64,000 bases of DNA from Bacillota bacterium (lineage in GTDB: Bacteria; Bacillota; Clostridia; Lachnospirales; Lachnospiraceae), in NCBI GenBank assembly GCA_023390555.1, contig JAEWCQ010000028.1, forward strand, positions 28,424-92,423, in the 5' to 3' direction. A program made the translations under genes and the position numbers. Of the stretch, positions 43,765 to 52,701 are shown piece after piece. Under the pieces are notes generated by a model, which ran no database searches, was not told the DNA's origin, and saw only the letters and a list, made by a program, of their open reading frames with translations. The stretch's first letter is position 1. Each line of letters begins with the position of its first letter.

Positions 43765-44823
43765 ATGGATGTAAAAGATTTTGATTATGAATTGCCCGAA
43801 GAACTCATCGCACAGGACCCGTTGGAGGACCGCTCCAGTTCCAGACTGATGGTTCTTGATAAGCATACCGGAGAGGTGGAGCACCGCATATTCCGGGATA
43901 TTACAAAATATCTGGAACCGGGTGACTGCCTGGTCATAAATAATACAAAGGTTATTCCGGCGCGGCTCTTTGGCGTAAAAGAGGGCACGCAGGCCAAAAT
44001 AGAGATTTTGCTGCTCAAACGAAAAGAAAATGATATCTGGGAGACACTGGTGAAGCCGGGAAAAAAGGCGAAACCGGGAACACGGATTGTGTTTGCACCG
44101 GGACTCCTGACCGGTGAGATCATCGATGTCGTAGAGGAGGGCAACCGTTTGATTCAGTTCCACTATGAAGGAATTTTTGAAGAGATTCTGGATCAGCTGG
44201 GACAGATGCCGCTGCCGCCTTATATCACACATCAGCTGAAGGACAAGAACCGTTATCAGACCGTCTATGCAAAATACGAGGGATCCGCCGCTGCTCCGAC
44301 TGCCGGTCTTCATTTCACGCCGGAACTGCTGGAACAGATTCGGAAAATGGGCGTTGAAATCGCGGAGATCACACTTCATGTCGGACTCGGTACGTTTCGT
44401 CCGGTAAAGGTGGAAAATGTGCTCGATCACCACATGCATTCCGAATTTTATCAGATGGAACAGTCCGAGGCGGATAAGATCAATCGGGCAAAACAGAATG
44501 GCCACCGGGTGATTTCGGTGGGAACGACAAGCACAAGGACACTTGAGTCAGCGGCAGAAGAGAATGGCACCCTGAAAGCAAAGAGTGGGTGGACTGAGAT
44601 TTTTATCTATCCCGGCTACCGTTTTAAGGTGATCGATGCACTGATTACCAATTTCCACCTGCCGCAGTCGACGCTAGTAATGCTTGTTTCTGCACTGGCG
44701 GGACGGGAGCATATTCTTAACGCCTATCAGACCGCGGTGAAGGAGCATTACCGATTTTTCAGTTTTGGAGATGCGATGTTTATCACAGATCTATCAAATT
44801 ACAAAGCGGAACAGGAGAAATAG
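43765..44823 (+). CDS. queA: S-adenosylmethionine:tRNA ribosyltransferase-isomerase
   Basis: Transfers and isomerises the ribosyl group of SAM onto preQ1 in tRNA, giving epoxyqueuosine. The 352-residue length fits. Family segments include FDYELPEELIAQDPLEDRSS at the N-terminus, NTKVIPARLFGVK, YEGSAAAPTAGLHFTPELL and TNFHLPQSTLVMLVSALAG. It starts behind AAGGAG. No tgt, queG or queuosine transport gene is adjacent; the usual queA-tgt pairing is not seen here. Confidence 0.96.
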   Translation: MDVKDFDYELPEELIAQDPLEDRSSSRLMVLDKHTGEVEHRIFRDITKYLEPGDCLVINNTKVIPARLFGVKEGTQAKIEILLLKRKENDIWETLVKPGKKAKPGTRIVFAPGLLTGEIIDVVEEGNRLIQFHYEGIFEEILDQLGQMPLPPYITHQLKDKNRYQTVYAKYEGSAAAPTAGLHFTPELLEQIRKMGVEIAEITLHVGLGTFRPVKVENVLDHHMHSEFYQMEQSEADKINRAKQNGHRVISVGTTSTRTLESAAEENGTLKAKSGWTEIFIYPGYRFKVIDALITNFHLPQSTLVMLVSALAGREHILNAYQTAVKEHYRFFSFGDAMFITDLSNYKAEQEK

Positions 44824-44866
44824 AGTAGGAAATAAAGTATATTTTCAGATACACGGCGGATAGTTC

Positions 44867-44896
44867 TTGTAAAGAAACCGGCATATTTGTTATAAT
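44867..44896 (+). promoter_or_regulatory. Predicted promoter of the PilZ gene
   Basis: TTGTAA (44867-44872), an 18-base spacer and an extended -10, TGTTATAAT (hexamer 44891-44896), 51 bases before the start codon. Confidence 0.7.
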
Positions 44897-44947
44897 AGAA
44901 ACATACTGACAGATAAGGCGGCATTTTGAAAAGGATAAGGAGTTGCT

Positions 44948-45289
44948 ATGAAGGAAAAGAGAAAGCATAAGCGTTTGGAACTTGAAGTAAATGTAGAGTT
45001 AGAACGTCTGGATGAGGATGGTGTTACGACCTTAAAATATATTCACGTGGATGTGACCGATATTTCACGTTCCGGGATGGGATTCCGTTCCAACCGGGAA
45101 TTGAAGGTGGGTTCTTATTTTGATACAAAGATTCAGATTTGGACGAAAGAAGTGCTGGATGCAGTCATTGAAGTCGTCCGAAGAGAGGAGCTGGGAGACG
45201 ACACGTATAAATATGGATGTACCTTTGTAGGAATGGCAGATACGGAAGCGTTAAAGATTGATATTTACCAGCTCTTTAATGATTTATAA
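44948..45289 (+). CDS. PilZ-domain cyclic di-GMP receptor
   Basis: A single PilZ domain of 113 residues. Both cyclic-di-GMP contact motifs are intact: RKHKR (RxxxR, residues 5-9) and DISRSGMGF ((D/N)xSxxG, about 38-46). Without an attached output domain it probably acts by binding a partner. The EAL protein at 27 kb and the MshEN-like protein at 21 kb point to active cyclic di-GMP signalling in this organism. A terminator follows. Confidence 0.92.
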   Translation: MKEKRKHKRLELEVNVELERLDEDGVTTLKYIHVDVTDISRSGMGFRSNRELKVGSYFDTKIQIWTKEVLDAVIEVVRREELGDDTYKYGCTFVGMADTEALKIDIYQLFNDL

Positions 45290-45318
45290 AAATTGCGGTA
45301 TCTTGGTACAGAAAAAAG

Positions 45319-45366
45319 AAAGCAGACAGGTCGCCTTATAAAGAAGGGACATTGTCTGCTTTTTTA
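45319..45366 (+). terminator. Rho-independent terminator after the PilZ gene
   Basis: AAAGCAGACA (45319-45328) and TGTCTGCTTT (45353-45362), then T residues. The convergent aroA gene ends 70 bases further on. Confidence 0.8.
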
Positions 45367-45436
45367 TTCCGCAGGAAAGATCTTGTGGTGTTAAAATGCG
45401 TAAGAAATACACTTTTGTTCGCTCCTATTCGCGTCA

Positions 45437-46714
45437 TCAGTGAGCGAGCCGTTTCAGATCGCTGTAAAAATCAGGATAAGAGATATTCACACATTCGCCG
45501 TCGAGAACCGTGGTTTCACCTTCGCAAGCCAGTGCGGCAATGGCAAAGGACATCGCAATCCGGTGATCCAAATAGGAATTGACAACAGCACCGTGAAGTG
45601 GCTTCCCGCCATGAATGATCATTCCGTCTTCCGTTGGTATGATATCACAGCCCATGGCCGAAAGATTGGAGGTTACCGTATCGATGCGGTTGGTTTCCTT
45701 TACTTTCAATTCTGCCGCATCCCGGATGACGGTTGTTCCATCGGCAAAAGCAGCCAGAACGGCGATGATCGGAATTTCATCGATCAGTGCAGGAATAATG
45801 GAGCCTTCGACTGTCGTACCGTGCAAACGGCTGGTTCGGACGAGAAGGTCGCAGACCGGCTCGCCGGATACGGCGCGTTCGTTCTGTTTTTGAATATCAG
45901 CGCCCATGGCGAGTGCAACGGTCAGAATTCCGTCACGTGTCGGATTGATGCCGACATTTTTAATCAGAAGCTCTGAATCAGGAACAATCAGCCCAGCAGC
46001 AATAAAATAGGCGGCAGAGGAAATATCGCCCGGCACATCGATTTTCTGACCAAAAAGTGTTGGTTCCGGAGCAATGACAGCTGTTGTTCCGTTGGAAGTG
46101 ATGTTCGCACCGAAAGCAGATAACATCAGTTCCGTATGGTTTCTGGACAATACAGGCTCTGTCACGGAAGTCTTGTCGTCTGCGTAGAGACCTGCCAGAA
46201 GTACGCATGATTTCACCTGCGCGGAAGCGACCGGAGATTCATAATGGATGCTGTTCAGCCTGCTTTTGCGGATTGTGAGCGGGGCACAGTCATTTCCAAA
46301 ATCACTGGTAACAGAGGCATGCATCCTCTGCAAAGGAGCCATGATTCGTTTCATTGGCCGTTTCTGAATGGACGCATCTCCGTTTATATGTGAGGTAAAC
46401 GGCTGGCCTGCGAGAATACCGGAAATTAAGCGGGTGGTAGTGCCGCTGTTTCCGACATCCAGGGTTTGGGAAGGCTCGGACAGACCGTGAAGTCCCTTCC
46501 CGTGAACAAGGACGGTATTGCCGTTATTTTCAATTTGAATTCCCATTCTTTGAAAACAGGAAATGGTGGAAAGACAGTCTGCCCCCTCTAAAAAATTGGT
46601 AATCTCTGTCAGGCCATCTGCAATAGAGCCAAACATAATGGCGCGGTGTGAAATGGATTTATCGCCCGGAATGTTGATTTCACCGGATAGACGGTGCACT
46701 TTTTCTAATTTCAT
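45437..46714 (-). CDS. aroA: 3-phosphoshikimate 1-carboxyvinyltransferase (EPSP synthase)
   Basis: Condenses shikimate 3-phosphate and PEP to EPSP. The 425-residue protein has GDKSISHRAIMFGSIA at residues 18-33, the LDVGNSGTTTRLISGILAGQ substrate loop (the GNSGTTxR motif), and RIKESDR-like KVKETNRIDTV toward the C-terminus. At the glyphosate-sensitivity site it reads GNSGTT. It is the last gene of an aroF-tyrA-aroA operon, 35 bases after tyrA. Confidence 0.95.
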   Translation of the reverse strand: MKLEKVHRLSGEINIPGDKSISHRAIMFGSIADGLTEITNFLEGADCLSTISCFQRMGIQIENNGNTVLVHGKGLHGLSEPSQTLDVGNSGTTTRLISGILAGQPFTSHINGDASIQKRPMKRIMAPLQRMHASVTSDFGNDCAPLTIRKSRLNSIHYESPVASAQVKSCVLLAGLYADDKTSVTEPVLSRNHTELMLSAFGANITSNGTTAVIAPEPTLFGQKIDVPGDISSAAYFIAAGLIVPDSELLIKNVGINPTRDGILTVALAMGADIQKQNERAVSGEPVCDLLVRTSRLHGTTVEGSIIPALIDEIPIIAVLAAFADGTTVIRDAAELKVKETNRIDTVTSNLSAMGCDIIPTEDGMIIHGGKPLHGAVVNSYLDHRIAMSFAIAALACEGETTVLDGECVNISYPDFYSDLKRLAH

Positions 46715-46749
46715 AAATCGTCCTTTCCATGGAAAATAGATTCCGTTTT

Positions 46750-47847
46750 TTAACGTACGTAAACAGTATAATGATATTTTTTCAGTAAGGCAATACTTTG
46801 TTCCAGAGATTTCGAATCGTACATCTCAATGCGGAGTACGCCCTGCTCGAATTCCCGGTTGTGAAGAATGCCAATATTTTTGATGCTCAGATGATTGCTT
46901 GCAAGAATTGTTGCAATCGTAGCAATTCCGCCTGCCTCATCGATCAGGTCACAATAAAATTCATGGATTTTATCCAATGGACCGGATCGGGTCACCTGCA
47001 TGGAATCACGGTAATCTTTGGCTGATTCAAAAAAGTGATAGATTGCATCCGCATCGCCGCTCGCTATCAATTCCTTTGCCGATTGAAGTTTGCTGCTGAA
47101 CCGCTCAAGCAGCAACATAATCTGCTCACGGTTCGAGAGACAGATATTCTGCCACATAACGGGAGAGGACGAGGCTATTCGGGTCATATCCTTAAAGCCT
47201 CCTGCGGCAATTGTCTTCATGGTTTCGTCCGGATCATCAATTGAAGCGATCAGATTGACCAGACTGGCTGCAATGACATGGGGAAGATGGCTGATGGAAG
47301 CGGTCACATGATCGTGCTTCCTGTAATCGAGTATCTTCGTCAGTGCACCGAGGGAAGAAAGATAGTCCTGAAACAGTATCAGCGCAGATGGTTCTATCTG
47401 CGCAGATGGAGTCAGGATATAATAAGCATTTTCCAGAAGGTAGGCGGTTGCGTTGTGATATCCTGTTTTTTCGGAACCGGTCATGGGATGTCCGCCGATG
47501 AAGTTTTTCTCCATGCCAAGCCGACTTACTTCTTCATGGATATCTGTTTTGACGCTGCCGACATCCGTCAGAATGCAGGTGCTTTTCATAACACTTTTTA
47601 ACTGTTTCAGATATTCAATATTCTTCTGTACCGGACAGCACAGAAAAATCAGATCACAGGATGAAAAAGCGTGGATGTCTAAAATATCCGGGTTGCTGAT
47701 CGTACCGTCTTCGTAAGCCTCACGGACTGTGGAGGTGTGTCCGGCGGTTGCGATCACTGTCGTCGCCGGGTAGATCCGTTTTATTGTTTTTGCAATAGAA
47801 CCGCCGATCAGACCCAGCCCGATAAAGCCAATATTACCAAAATCCAT
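46750..47847 (-). CDS. tyrA: Prephenate dehydrogenase with ACT domain
   Basis: NAD(P)-dependent oxidative decarboxylation of prephenate to 4-hydroxyphenylpyruvate for tyrosine. The 365-residue protein has the Rossmann motif GFIGLGLIGGSIAKTIK (about 7-23), the catalytic-loop segment IGGHPMTGSEKTGY with the conserved His, and a C-terminal ACT domain (about 300-365, GGIATIATILASNHLSIKNIG) that probably mediates tyrosine feedback. Its start codon shares one base with the aroF stop (TAATG), indicating translational coupling; its ribosome-binding site GGAAGGAG lies inside aroF. Confidence 0.94.
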   Translation of the reverse strand: MDFGNIGFIGLGLIGGSIAKTIKRIYPATTVIATAGHTSTVREAYEDGTISNPDILDIHAFSSCDLIFLCCPVQKNIEYLKQLKSVMKSTCILTDVGSVKTDIHEEVSRLGMEKNFIGGHPMTGSEKTGYHNATAYLLENAYYILTPSAQIEPSALILFQDYLSSLGALTKILDYRKHDHVTASISHLPHVIAASLVNLIASIDDPDETMKTIAAGGFKDMTRIASSSPVMWQNICLSNREQIMLLLERFSSKLQSAKELIASGDADAIYHFFESAKDYRDSMQVTRSGPLDKIHEFYCDLIDEAGGIATIATILASNHLSIKNIGILHNREFEQGVLRIEMYDSKSLEQSIALLKKYHYTVYVR

Positions 47848-48860
47848 TATAAACTCCTTCCGGAAAGTGAGATGTATGGACGGATATGTTCCATCACGGA
47901 GTCAAACTGCTCAAAATCCAGAGACTGAGGACCGTCGGAAAGGGCATGTGCCGGATCGTTATGTACTTCAATCATCAATCCATCGGCACCGCAGGCAATC
48001 CCCGCCTTTGCCAGAGGCTCTACAAAACTGCGGACACCGGTCGCATGAGATGGGTCCACGATGACAGGCAGATGGGATTTCTCCTTTAACACACATACTG
48101 CACTTAAATCCAGTGTATTTCTGGTTGCTGTTTCAAAAGTACGGATACCGCGCTCGCATAAGGCAACATTTGGATTGCCGGAGGAGATGATATATTCCGC
48201 AGCATTTAACCATTCCTCAATTGTAGCAGCAAGTCCGCGTTTTAACAAGACCGGAAGACCGGTTTTGCCGACTTCTTTCAACAGTTCAAAGTTCTGCATG
48301 TTTCTTGCACCGACCTGTAGCATACTGACATATTTTACGGCGGATTCGACAGCATGTGCACTGGTCACTTCACAGATGGTCGCAAGACCGGTTTCTTCGG
48401 AAGCCGTTTTCATGTATCGCAATCCTTCTTCTTCAAGGCCCTGGAAAGAGTATGGAGAGGTACGAGGCTTGTAGGCACCGCCGCGGAGTACGGTTGCGCC
48501 GGATTTCTTGACTGCTCTTGCAATACTCATTAACTGCTCTTCGGTTTCAACCGCGCAGGGACCGGCCATGATCGTCATGGTATCCGGACCGATTACAGCA
48601 TTCTTTACAGCAAAACTGGTCGGCTGCGGATGGAATTTCCGGTTGGAGAGTTTGTAGCTTTCTGTGATCGGGACGATTTTTTCCACAGAAGGGTTTCCCT
48701 CAATTGCAGTTGTATCCAAACGTGATTTGTCACCGACAACACCGATAATTGTCACTTCTTCACCTTCTGAAATGTGTGTTTTTAATCCCTTAGATTCGAT
48801 CTCATTTACAATTTTCTGAACAGCTTCTTTGGAAGCGTCCTGTTTCATTACAATAATCAT
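47847..48860 (-). CDS. aroF: 3-deoxy-7-phosphoheptulonate synthase, type I-beta with regulatory domain
   Basis: First step of the shikimate pathway (PEP + erythrose 4-phosphate to DAHP). The start at 48860 is chosen from GAGG upstream and because it begins MIIVMKQDASKEAVQ, the N-terminal ferredoxin-like domain (about 1-70) that confers feedback control on type I-beta enzymes. The catalytic barrel follows: MAGPCAVETEEQL, RGGAYKPRTSPYSFQG, VLLKRGLAAT and VDPSHATG. Length 337 is typical. It leads the aroF-tyrA-aroA operon, supplying and then drawing off chorismate toward tyrosine. Confidence 0.95.
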   Translation of the reverse strand: MIIVMKQDASKEAVQKIVNEIESKGLKTHISEGEEVTIIGVVGDKSRLDTTAIEGNPSVEKIVPITESYKLSNRKFHPQPTSFAVKNAVIGPDTMTIMAGPCAVETEEQLMSIARAVKKSGATVLRGGAYKPRTSPYSFQGLEEEGLRYMKTASEETGLATICEVTSAHAVESAVKYVSMLQVGARNMQNFELLKEVGKTGLPVLLKRGLAATIEEWLNAAEYIISSGNPNVALCERGIRTFETATRNTLDLSAVCVLKEKSHLPVIVDPSHATGVRSFVEPLAKAGIACGADGLMIEVHNDPAHALSDGPQSLDFEQFDSVMEHIRPYISLSGRSL

Positions 48861-48894
48861 AGCAGTAACCTCTTTTTCATAAATATTTATACAT

Positions 48895-48923
48895 ACTATA
48901 GAATCAATCCGAAGAAAAGTCAA
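48895..48923 (-). promoter_or_regulatory. Predicted promoter of aroF-tyrA-aroA
   Basis: On the minus strand TTGACT (48918-48923), a 17-base spacer and TATAGT (48895-48900), 34 bases before the aroF start codon. Confidence 0.7.
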
Positions 48924-49091
48924 CACTTTAAAGCGCAAAAGTTTAAAGCATAAAAGTGAAAAAAGAAAATTTTACAAATTAAAGGAAAAATATATCCAAA
49001 TTGAAAAACAAAAAACTCAGCAAAAATGTGCAAAATGTTAATTCTTGGTTCACGAATCAGACATAAAAATTGTATATTATATATAAAAGAG

Positions 49092-49120
49092 TTGATTGTA
49101 ACAGTGATAAATAGTAAAAT
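49092..49120 (+). promoter_or_regulatory. Predicted promoter of the EF-G-like gene
   Basis: TTGATT (49092-49097), a 17-base spacer and TAAAAT (49115-49120). The rest of the divergent 48924-49091 region is AT-rich with nothing further that I can name. Confidence 0.6.
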
Positions 49121-49156
49121 ATACACACAACAATCACTTGACAGGAGGTAGTTTGT

Positions 49157-51247
49157 ATGAACGTGTACACAACAGACAGAATTCGTAATGTAGTGCTCTT
49201 AGGACATGGCGGTTCGGGCAAAACAAGCCTGCTTGAGGCAATGGCATATTTATCCGGTGCCACAACACGTATGGGAAGAATTGAAGACGGAAATACTATC
49301 AGTGACTTCGATAAAGAAGAAATCCGCCGAAAATTTTCCATTCAGACCACGCTTGTGCCGATTATCTGGGAAGATACCAAGATTAATGTGTTAGACACTC
49401 CTGGCTATCCTGATTTTATCGGGGAAGTGGAGGAAGCTGTCAGTGCCGCAGACGCGGCGATCATCGTGGTTTCTGGCAAAAGCGGAATCGAGGCCGGTAC
49501 AAAAAGGTCATGGGAGATGTGTGAAAAATATAAATTGCCGCGTATGTTTTTTGTAACGGAAATGGATATTGACAATGCAAGTTTCCGGCAGGTGGTTCAG
49601 GATCTTCAGGAAATGTACGGAAAAAAAATAGCTCCGTTTCATCTTCCAATACGTGAAAAAGAAAAATTTGTCGGATATGTCAATGTAGTGAGCAAAAATG
49701 CAAACCGTTGGAACGAAAAGGGCGAGGCAATTGAATGTGAGATTCCGGAGTATTCGATGGAAAATCTGAATCTGTATCGGGATGTGCTGATGGAGAGTGT
49801 CGCAGAAACCAGTGAAGAATTTATGGACCGTTATTTCAACGGAGATGAATTTTCGGAAAATGAAATACGCCAGGCACTGCGTGTAAATGTGGCAGACGGC
49901 AGTATGGTTCCGGTTTCCATGGGTTCAAACATTCTCGCACAGGGGATTTATACACTTTTGGATGACATCCTAAAATATTTTCCGAGCCCCGATAAACGTC
50001 CTTGTACGGGCATCAATGCAAAAAGCAATGAAGTATACGCGGCGGATTATGATTTCTCAAAACCGAAGTCAGTTTATATCTTTAAGACTATTGTGGATCC
50101 ATTCGTTGGAAAATATTCATTAATTAAAGTAAATTCCGGTGTTTTGAAAACTGATGATGTGCTGTTTAATCAACATCGCGATACCGAAGAAAAAATCGGA
50201 AGGCTCTATCTGCTAAACGGAAGCAGGGCAGAGGAAGTAAGGGAGCTTCATGCAGGTGATATCGGTGCTTTGGCAAAACTGACATCGGCGATGACAACTG
50301 ATTCTCTGTCGACAAAGGCCAGTCCGATCTTATTCATTCGGACCGCGGTAGCAACGCCTTACACCAATATGAGGTATAAGGCAAAAAATAAGGGAGATGA
50401 GGATAAAATTTCCCAGGCCATTCAAAAGATGATGCAGGAGGATCTAACGTTAAAGGCAGTCAATGATAGTGAAAATGGTCAGACACTGTTGTACGGAATG
50501 AGTGATATGCATTTGGATGTCGTTGTAAACAAACTGATGAACCGTTATAAGGTCGAAGTGGAGCTGAGCAGACCGAAAGTGGCTTTTCGGGAAACAATCC
50601 GTGGAAAATCCGATGTGGAATATAAATATAAGAAGCAGTCAGGAGGACATGGACAATATGGCCATGTAAAAATGAGATTCGAACCTTCCAGTGATATGGA
50701 ACAGACTTATGTATTTGAAGAAACAGTTGTTGGGGGATCGGTTCCGAAGAACTTTTTCCCAGCCGTGGAAAAGGGAATTCAGGAAGCTGTAAAAAAGGGT
50801 CCGATGGCTGCCTATCCGGTGGTGGGTGTAAAGGCCGTTTTGTATGATGGTTCTTATCATCCCGTAGACTCTTCGGAGATGGCATTTAAAGTGGCAGCTG
50901 CACAGGCTTTTAAAAAGGGATTTCTGGAGGCTTCACCAATATTGCTTGAACCGATTGCAAGTTTGAAAATAAATGTGGAAGATATTTATACCGGAGATAT
51001 TATGGGTGATCTCAACAAGAGAAGGGCAAGAGTGCTTGGCATGAATCCCGCTGCGAACAGTAAAACGGAGATTCTTGCAGATATTCCTTATATGGAACTC
51101 TTCGGATATGGTAACGTACTAAGGTCAATGACCGGAGGCTGTGGTGATTTTTCTTATGAATTTTCCAGATATGAGCAGGCACCGGCGGAAATTGCAGAAG
51201 CAGAAATCGCAAGGAGGGCAGCAAAACTCGAAAAAGAAGAGATATAG
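49157..51247 (+). CDS. Elongation factor G-like GTPase paralogue
   Basis: A 696-residue translational GTPase with the full EF-G domain order: G domain with P-loop GHGGSGKT (16-23) and DTPGYPDF (G3), domain II (about 285-390), then III-V with YKKQSGGHGQYGHVKMRFEP in domain IV and LNKRRARVLGM in domain V. Two features set it apart from canonical EF-G. The switch-I region lacks RGITI (it reads KFSIQTTLVP), as in EF-G2-type paralogues. The G4 motif, normally NKxD, is TEMD (134-137), which should weaken guanine specificity. It is not in an str operon (rpsL-rpsG-fusA-tuf), so it is a paralogue. A secreted-protein gene follows after 32 bases. Confidence 0.85.
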   Translation: MNVYTTDRIRNVVLLGHGGSGKTSLLEAMAYLSGATTRMGRIEDGNTISDFDKEEIRRKFSIQTTLVPIIWEDTKINVLDTPGYPDFIGEVEEAVSAADAAIIVVSGKSGIEAGTKRSWEMCEKYKLPRMFFVTEMDIDNASFRQVVQDLQEMYGKKIAPFHLPIREKEKFVGYVNVVSKNANRWNEKGEAIECEIPEYSMENLNLYRDVLMESVAETSEEFMDRYFNGDEFSENEIRQALRVNVADGSMVPVSMGSNILAQGIYTLLDDILKYFPSPDKRPCTGINAKSNEVYAADYDFSKPKSVYIFKTIVDPFVGKYSLIKVNSGVLKTDDVLFNQHRDTEEKIGRLYLLNGSRAEEVRELHAGDIGALAKLTSAMTTDSLSTKASPILFIRTAVATPYTNMRYKAKNKGDEDKISQAIQKMMQEDLTLKAVNDSENGQTLLYGMSDMHLDVVVNKLMNRYKVEVELSRPKVAFRETIRGKSDVEYKYKKQSGGHGQYGHVKMRFEPSSDMEQTYVFEETVVGGSVPKNFFPAVEKGIQEAVKKGPMAAYPVVGVKAVLYDGSYHPVDSSEMAFKVAAAQAFKKGFLEASPILLEPIASLKINVEDIYTGDIMGDLNKRRARVLGMNPAANSKTEILADIPYMELFGYGNVLRSMTGGCGDFSYEFSRYEQAPAEIAEAEIARRAAKLEKEEI

Positions 51248-51279
51248 CAAAGCAGTTAAGGCACAAAGGAGATGATTCT

Positions 51280-52587
51280 ATGAGGAAGAGAAGAGCATTA
51301 TATGCGGTGGTTATAATCGTGACATTGCTATTTGCTGATCCTCAGTATGTAAAAGCCGGGTCTATTACGGATGCCTTCTCCTCTTCGGACTATAATTCAT
51401 TTTATGATAGTGGTCTACAGTTGTCTTCGGAAATAAAAGACAATTACAGCATCACGTATTTCCTGAATGGAGGTTCGGAAAGTGCACTGACGCGCAAATC
51501 GTATACGGATGAAGAACTTCCGGTAACACTTCCGATACCGGAACGGACGGGATATAATTTTGCCGGATGGTATACGGAAAGCGGTTTCCGGAATAAGATT
51601 ACCGCCATTGATAACACTGATTATGGAGACCTGACCCTTTATGCGAAATGGACAAGAAATATTGATTCCGCCTATAACGTGCAGATGTATTCTTATCAGA
51701 CCGCATCCAAAGTGGGTGGTACGGATAAAGAATTGAAAGACTGCGACTATGGGTTTGTGAATAATATTGATATACCGGGAATGCCGCTTACAAGAGAGAA
51801 GGACTATATGGAAAATCTCATATCCAGTTATGGACAGTGTCCGCAGGGAATTTGTATTACGGATGATTATTATCTGATTACGGCTTATTGCACGGATGAC
51901 GATGAAAGTCTCGGCTCCATGTATGTATTTGATAAGACAACGGGTGAATACCTGGTGACACTCGGGATGAAAAAGAATAGCCATCTCGGCGGTCTGACTT
52001 ATGATGGAAGGAATATCTGGATCTGCCATTCTGATTCAAAAGCGCTGGAACGGATTTCCTATGCCTATATTAAGAAAATTGCTGCGATGAAACCGAAGGC
52101 TTTTGTAGATGCGACCGGCTTGTTTGTAGAATACCGGGTATCGAATCTTCCATCCTGTGTTACGGCCTATGACGGCAAACTCTGGGTAGCAACGCATAAT
52201 ATCTATTTCAAATCAGTGATGATCTCTTATCAGTACCGGGATGGAAAACTAAAAGAAATAGCACGCTACCAGATACCGGAAAAGGTACAGGGAATTGCAT
52301 TTGATGAGACAGGGAATGTGTATCTGAGCACATCCTATGGCAGGGAAAAATCCTCTTATTTAAAGATCTATAAGAGTGTAGCAGCTTTAGATGCATCTCC
52401 GGGAAAACCAATGATAAAGGTGGAAATGCCGCCATGTTCGGAAGAGATTAGTGTAGCAAACGGAAAAATCTATGTTCTCTTTGAATCCGCAAGTCAGAAA
52501 TATTTTGAAGGTACGGATGGCAGAGGAACCAGCATTGCTCCGATTGATAAGATTCTCACCATATCAATCCCTTCTGTTTTAAGCTGA
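51280..52587 (+). CDS. Secreted protein: InlB B-repeat plus beta-propeller-like domain
   Basis: A 435-residue exported protein. A signal peptide is visible (basic MRKRR, hydrophobic core to about residue 22, likely cleavage near VKA-GS). Residues about 55-128 form one Listeria-Bacteroides (InlB B/Flg_new) repeat with RTGYNFAGWYTESG and DLTLYAKW. Residues about 180-430 contain repeated short units such as CPQGICITDDYYLITAY, LGGLTYDGRNIWICHSD, CVTAYDGKLWVATHN and VQGIAFDETGNVYLSTS, the look of an NHL/SMP-30-like beta-propeller. No sortase motif or anchor is evident. The function is unknown; binding to the cell surface or a ligand is inferred. Confidence 0.75.
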   Translation: MRKRRALYAVVIIVTLLFADPQYVKAGSITDAFSSSDYNSFYDSGLQLSSEIKDNYSITYFLNGGSESALTRKSYTDEELPVTLPIPERTGYNFAGWYTESGFRNKITAIDNTDYGDLTLYAKWTRNIDSAYNVQMYSYQTASKVGGTDKELKDCDYGFVNNIDIPGMPLTREKDYMENLISSYGQCPQGICITDDYYLITAYCTDDDESLGSMYVFDKTTGEYLVTLGMKKNSHLGGLTYDGRNIWICHSDSKALERISYAYIKKIAAMKPKAFVDATGLFVEYRVSNLPSCVTAYDGKLWVATHNIYFKSVMISYQYRDGKLKEIARYQIPEKVQGIAFDETGNVYLSTSYGREKSSYLKIYKSVAALDASPGKPMIKVEMPPCSEEISVANGKIYVLFESASQKYFEGTDGRGTSIAPIDKILTISIPSVLS

Positions 52588-52592
52588 AACAG

Positions 52593-52621
52593 TTGACAAA
52601 ACAAAAGATTGTGATTAAGAT
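52593..52621 (+). promoter_or_regulatory. Possible promoter upstream of leuS
   Basis: TTGACA (52593-52598), a 17-base spacer and TAAGAT (52616-52621). A transcript from it would meet the terminator hairpin at 52643 within about 15 bases. Confidence 0.45.
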
Positions 52622-52642
52622 ACTAAGTGGTATGAGAATGAT

Positions 52643-52681
52643 ACCTCTTCGTCTCGGAGATGGAGACGAAGAGGTTTTTTA
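52643..52681 (+). terminator. Terminator hairpin in front of leuS
   Basis: A perfect 13-base-pair stem (52643-52655 with 52663-52675) with a T6 run, ending only 21 bases before the leuS ATG. It terminates the upstream gene and may attenuate leuS. A weaker upstream stem, GGTAT/ATACC (52629-52633 with 52641-52645), overlaps its base. Confidence 0.85.
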
Positions 52682-52701
52682 TATGAAAAGGAGCAGAGGC
52701 T

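Noticed and set aside
52588..52701. T-box leader for leuS
   Set aside because: No AGGGTGGNACCGCG core and too little sequence for Stem I; only a terminator hairpin is present.
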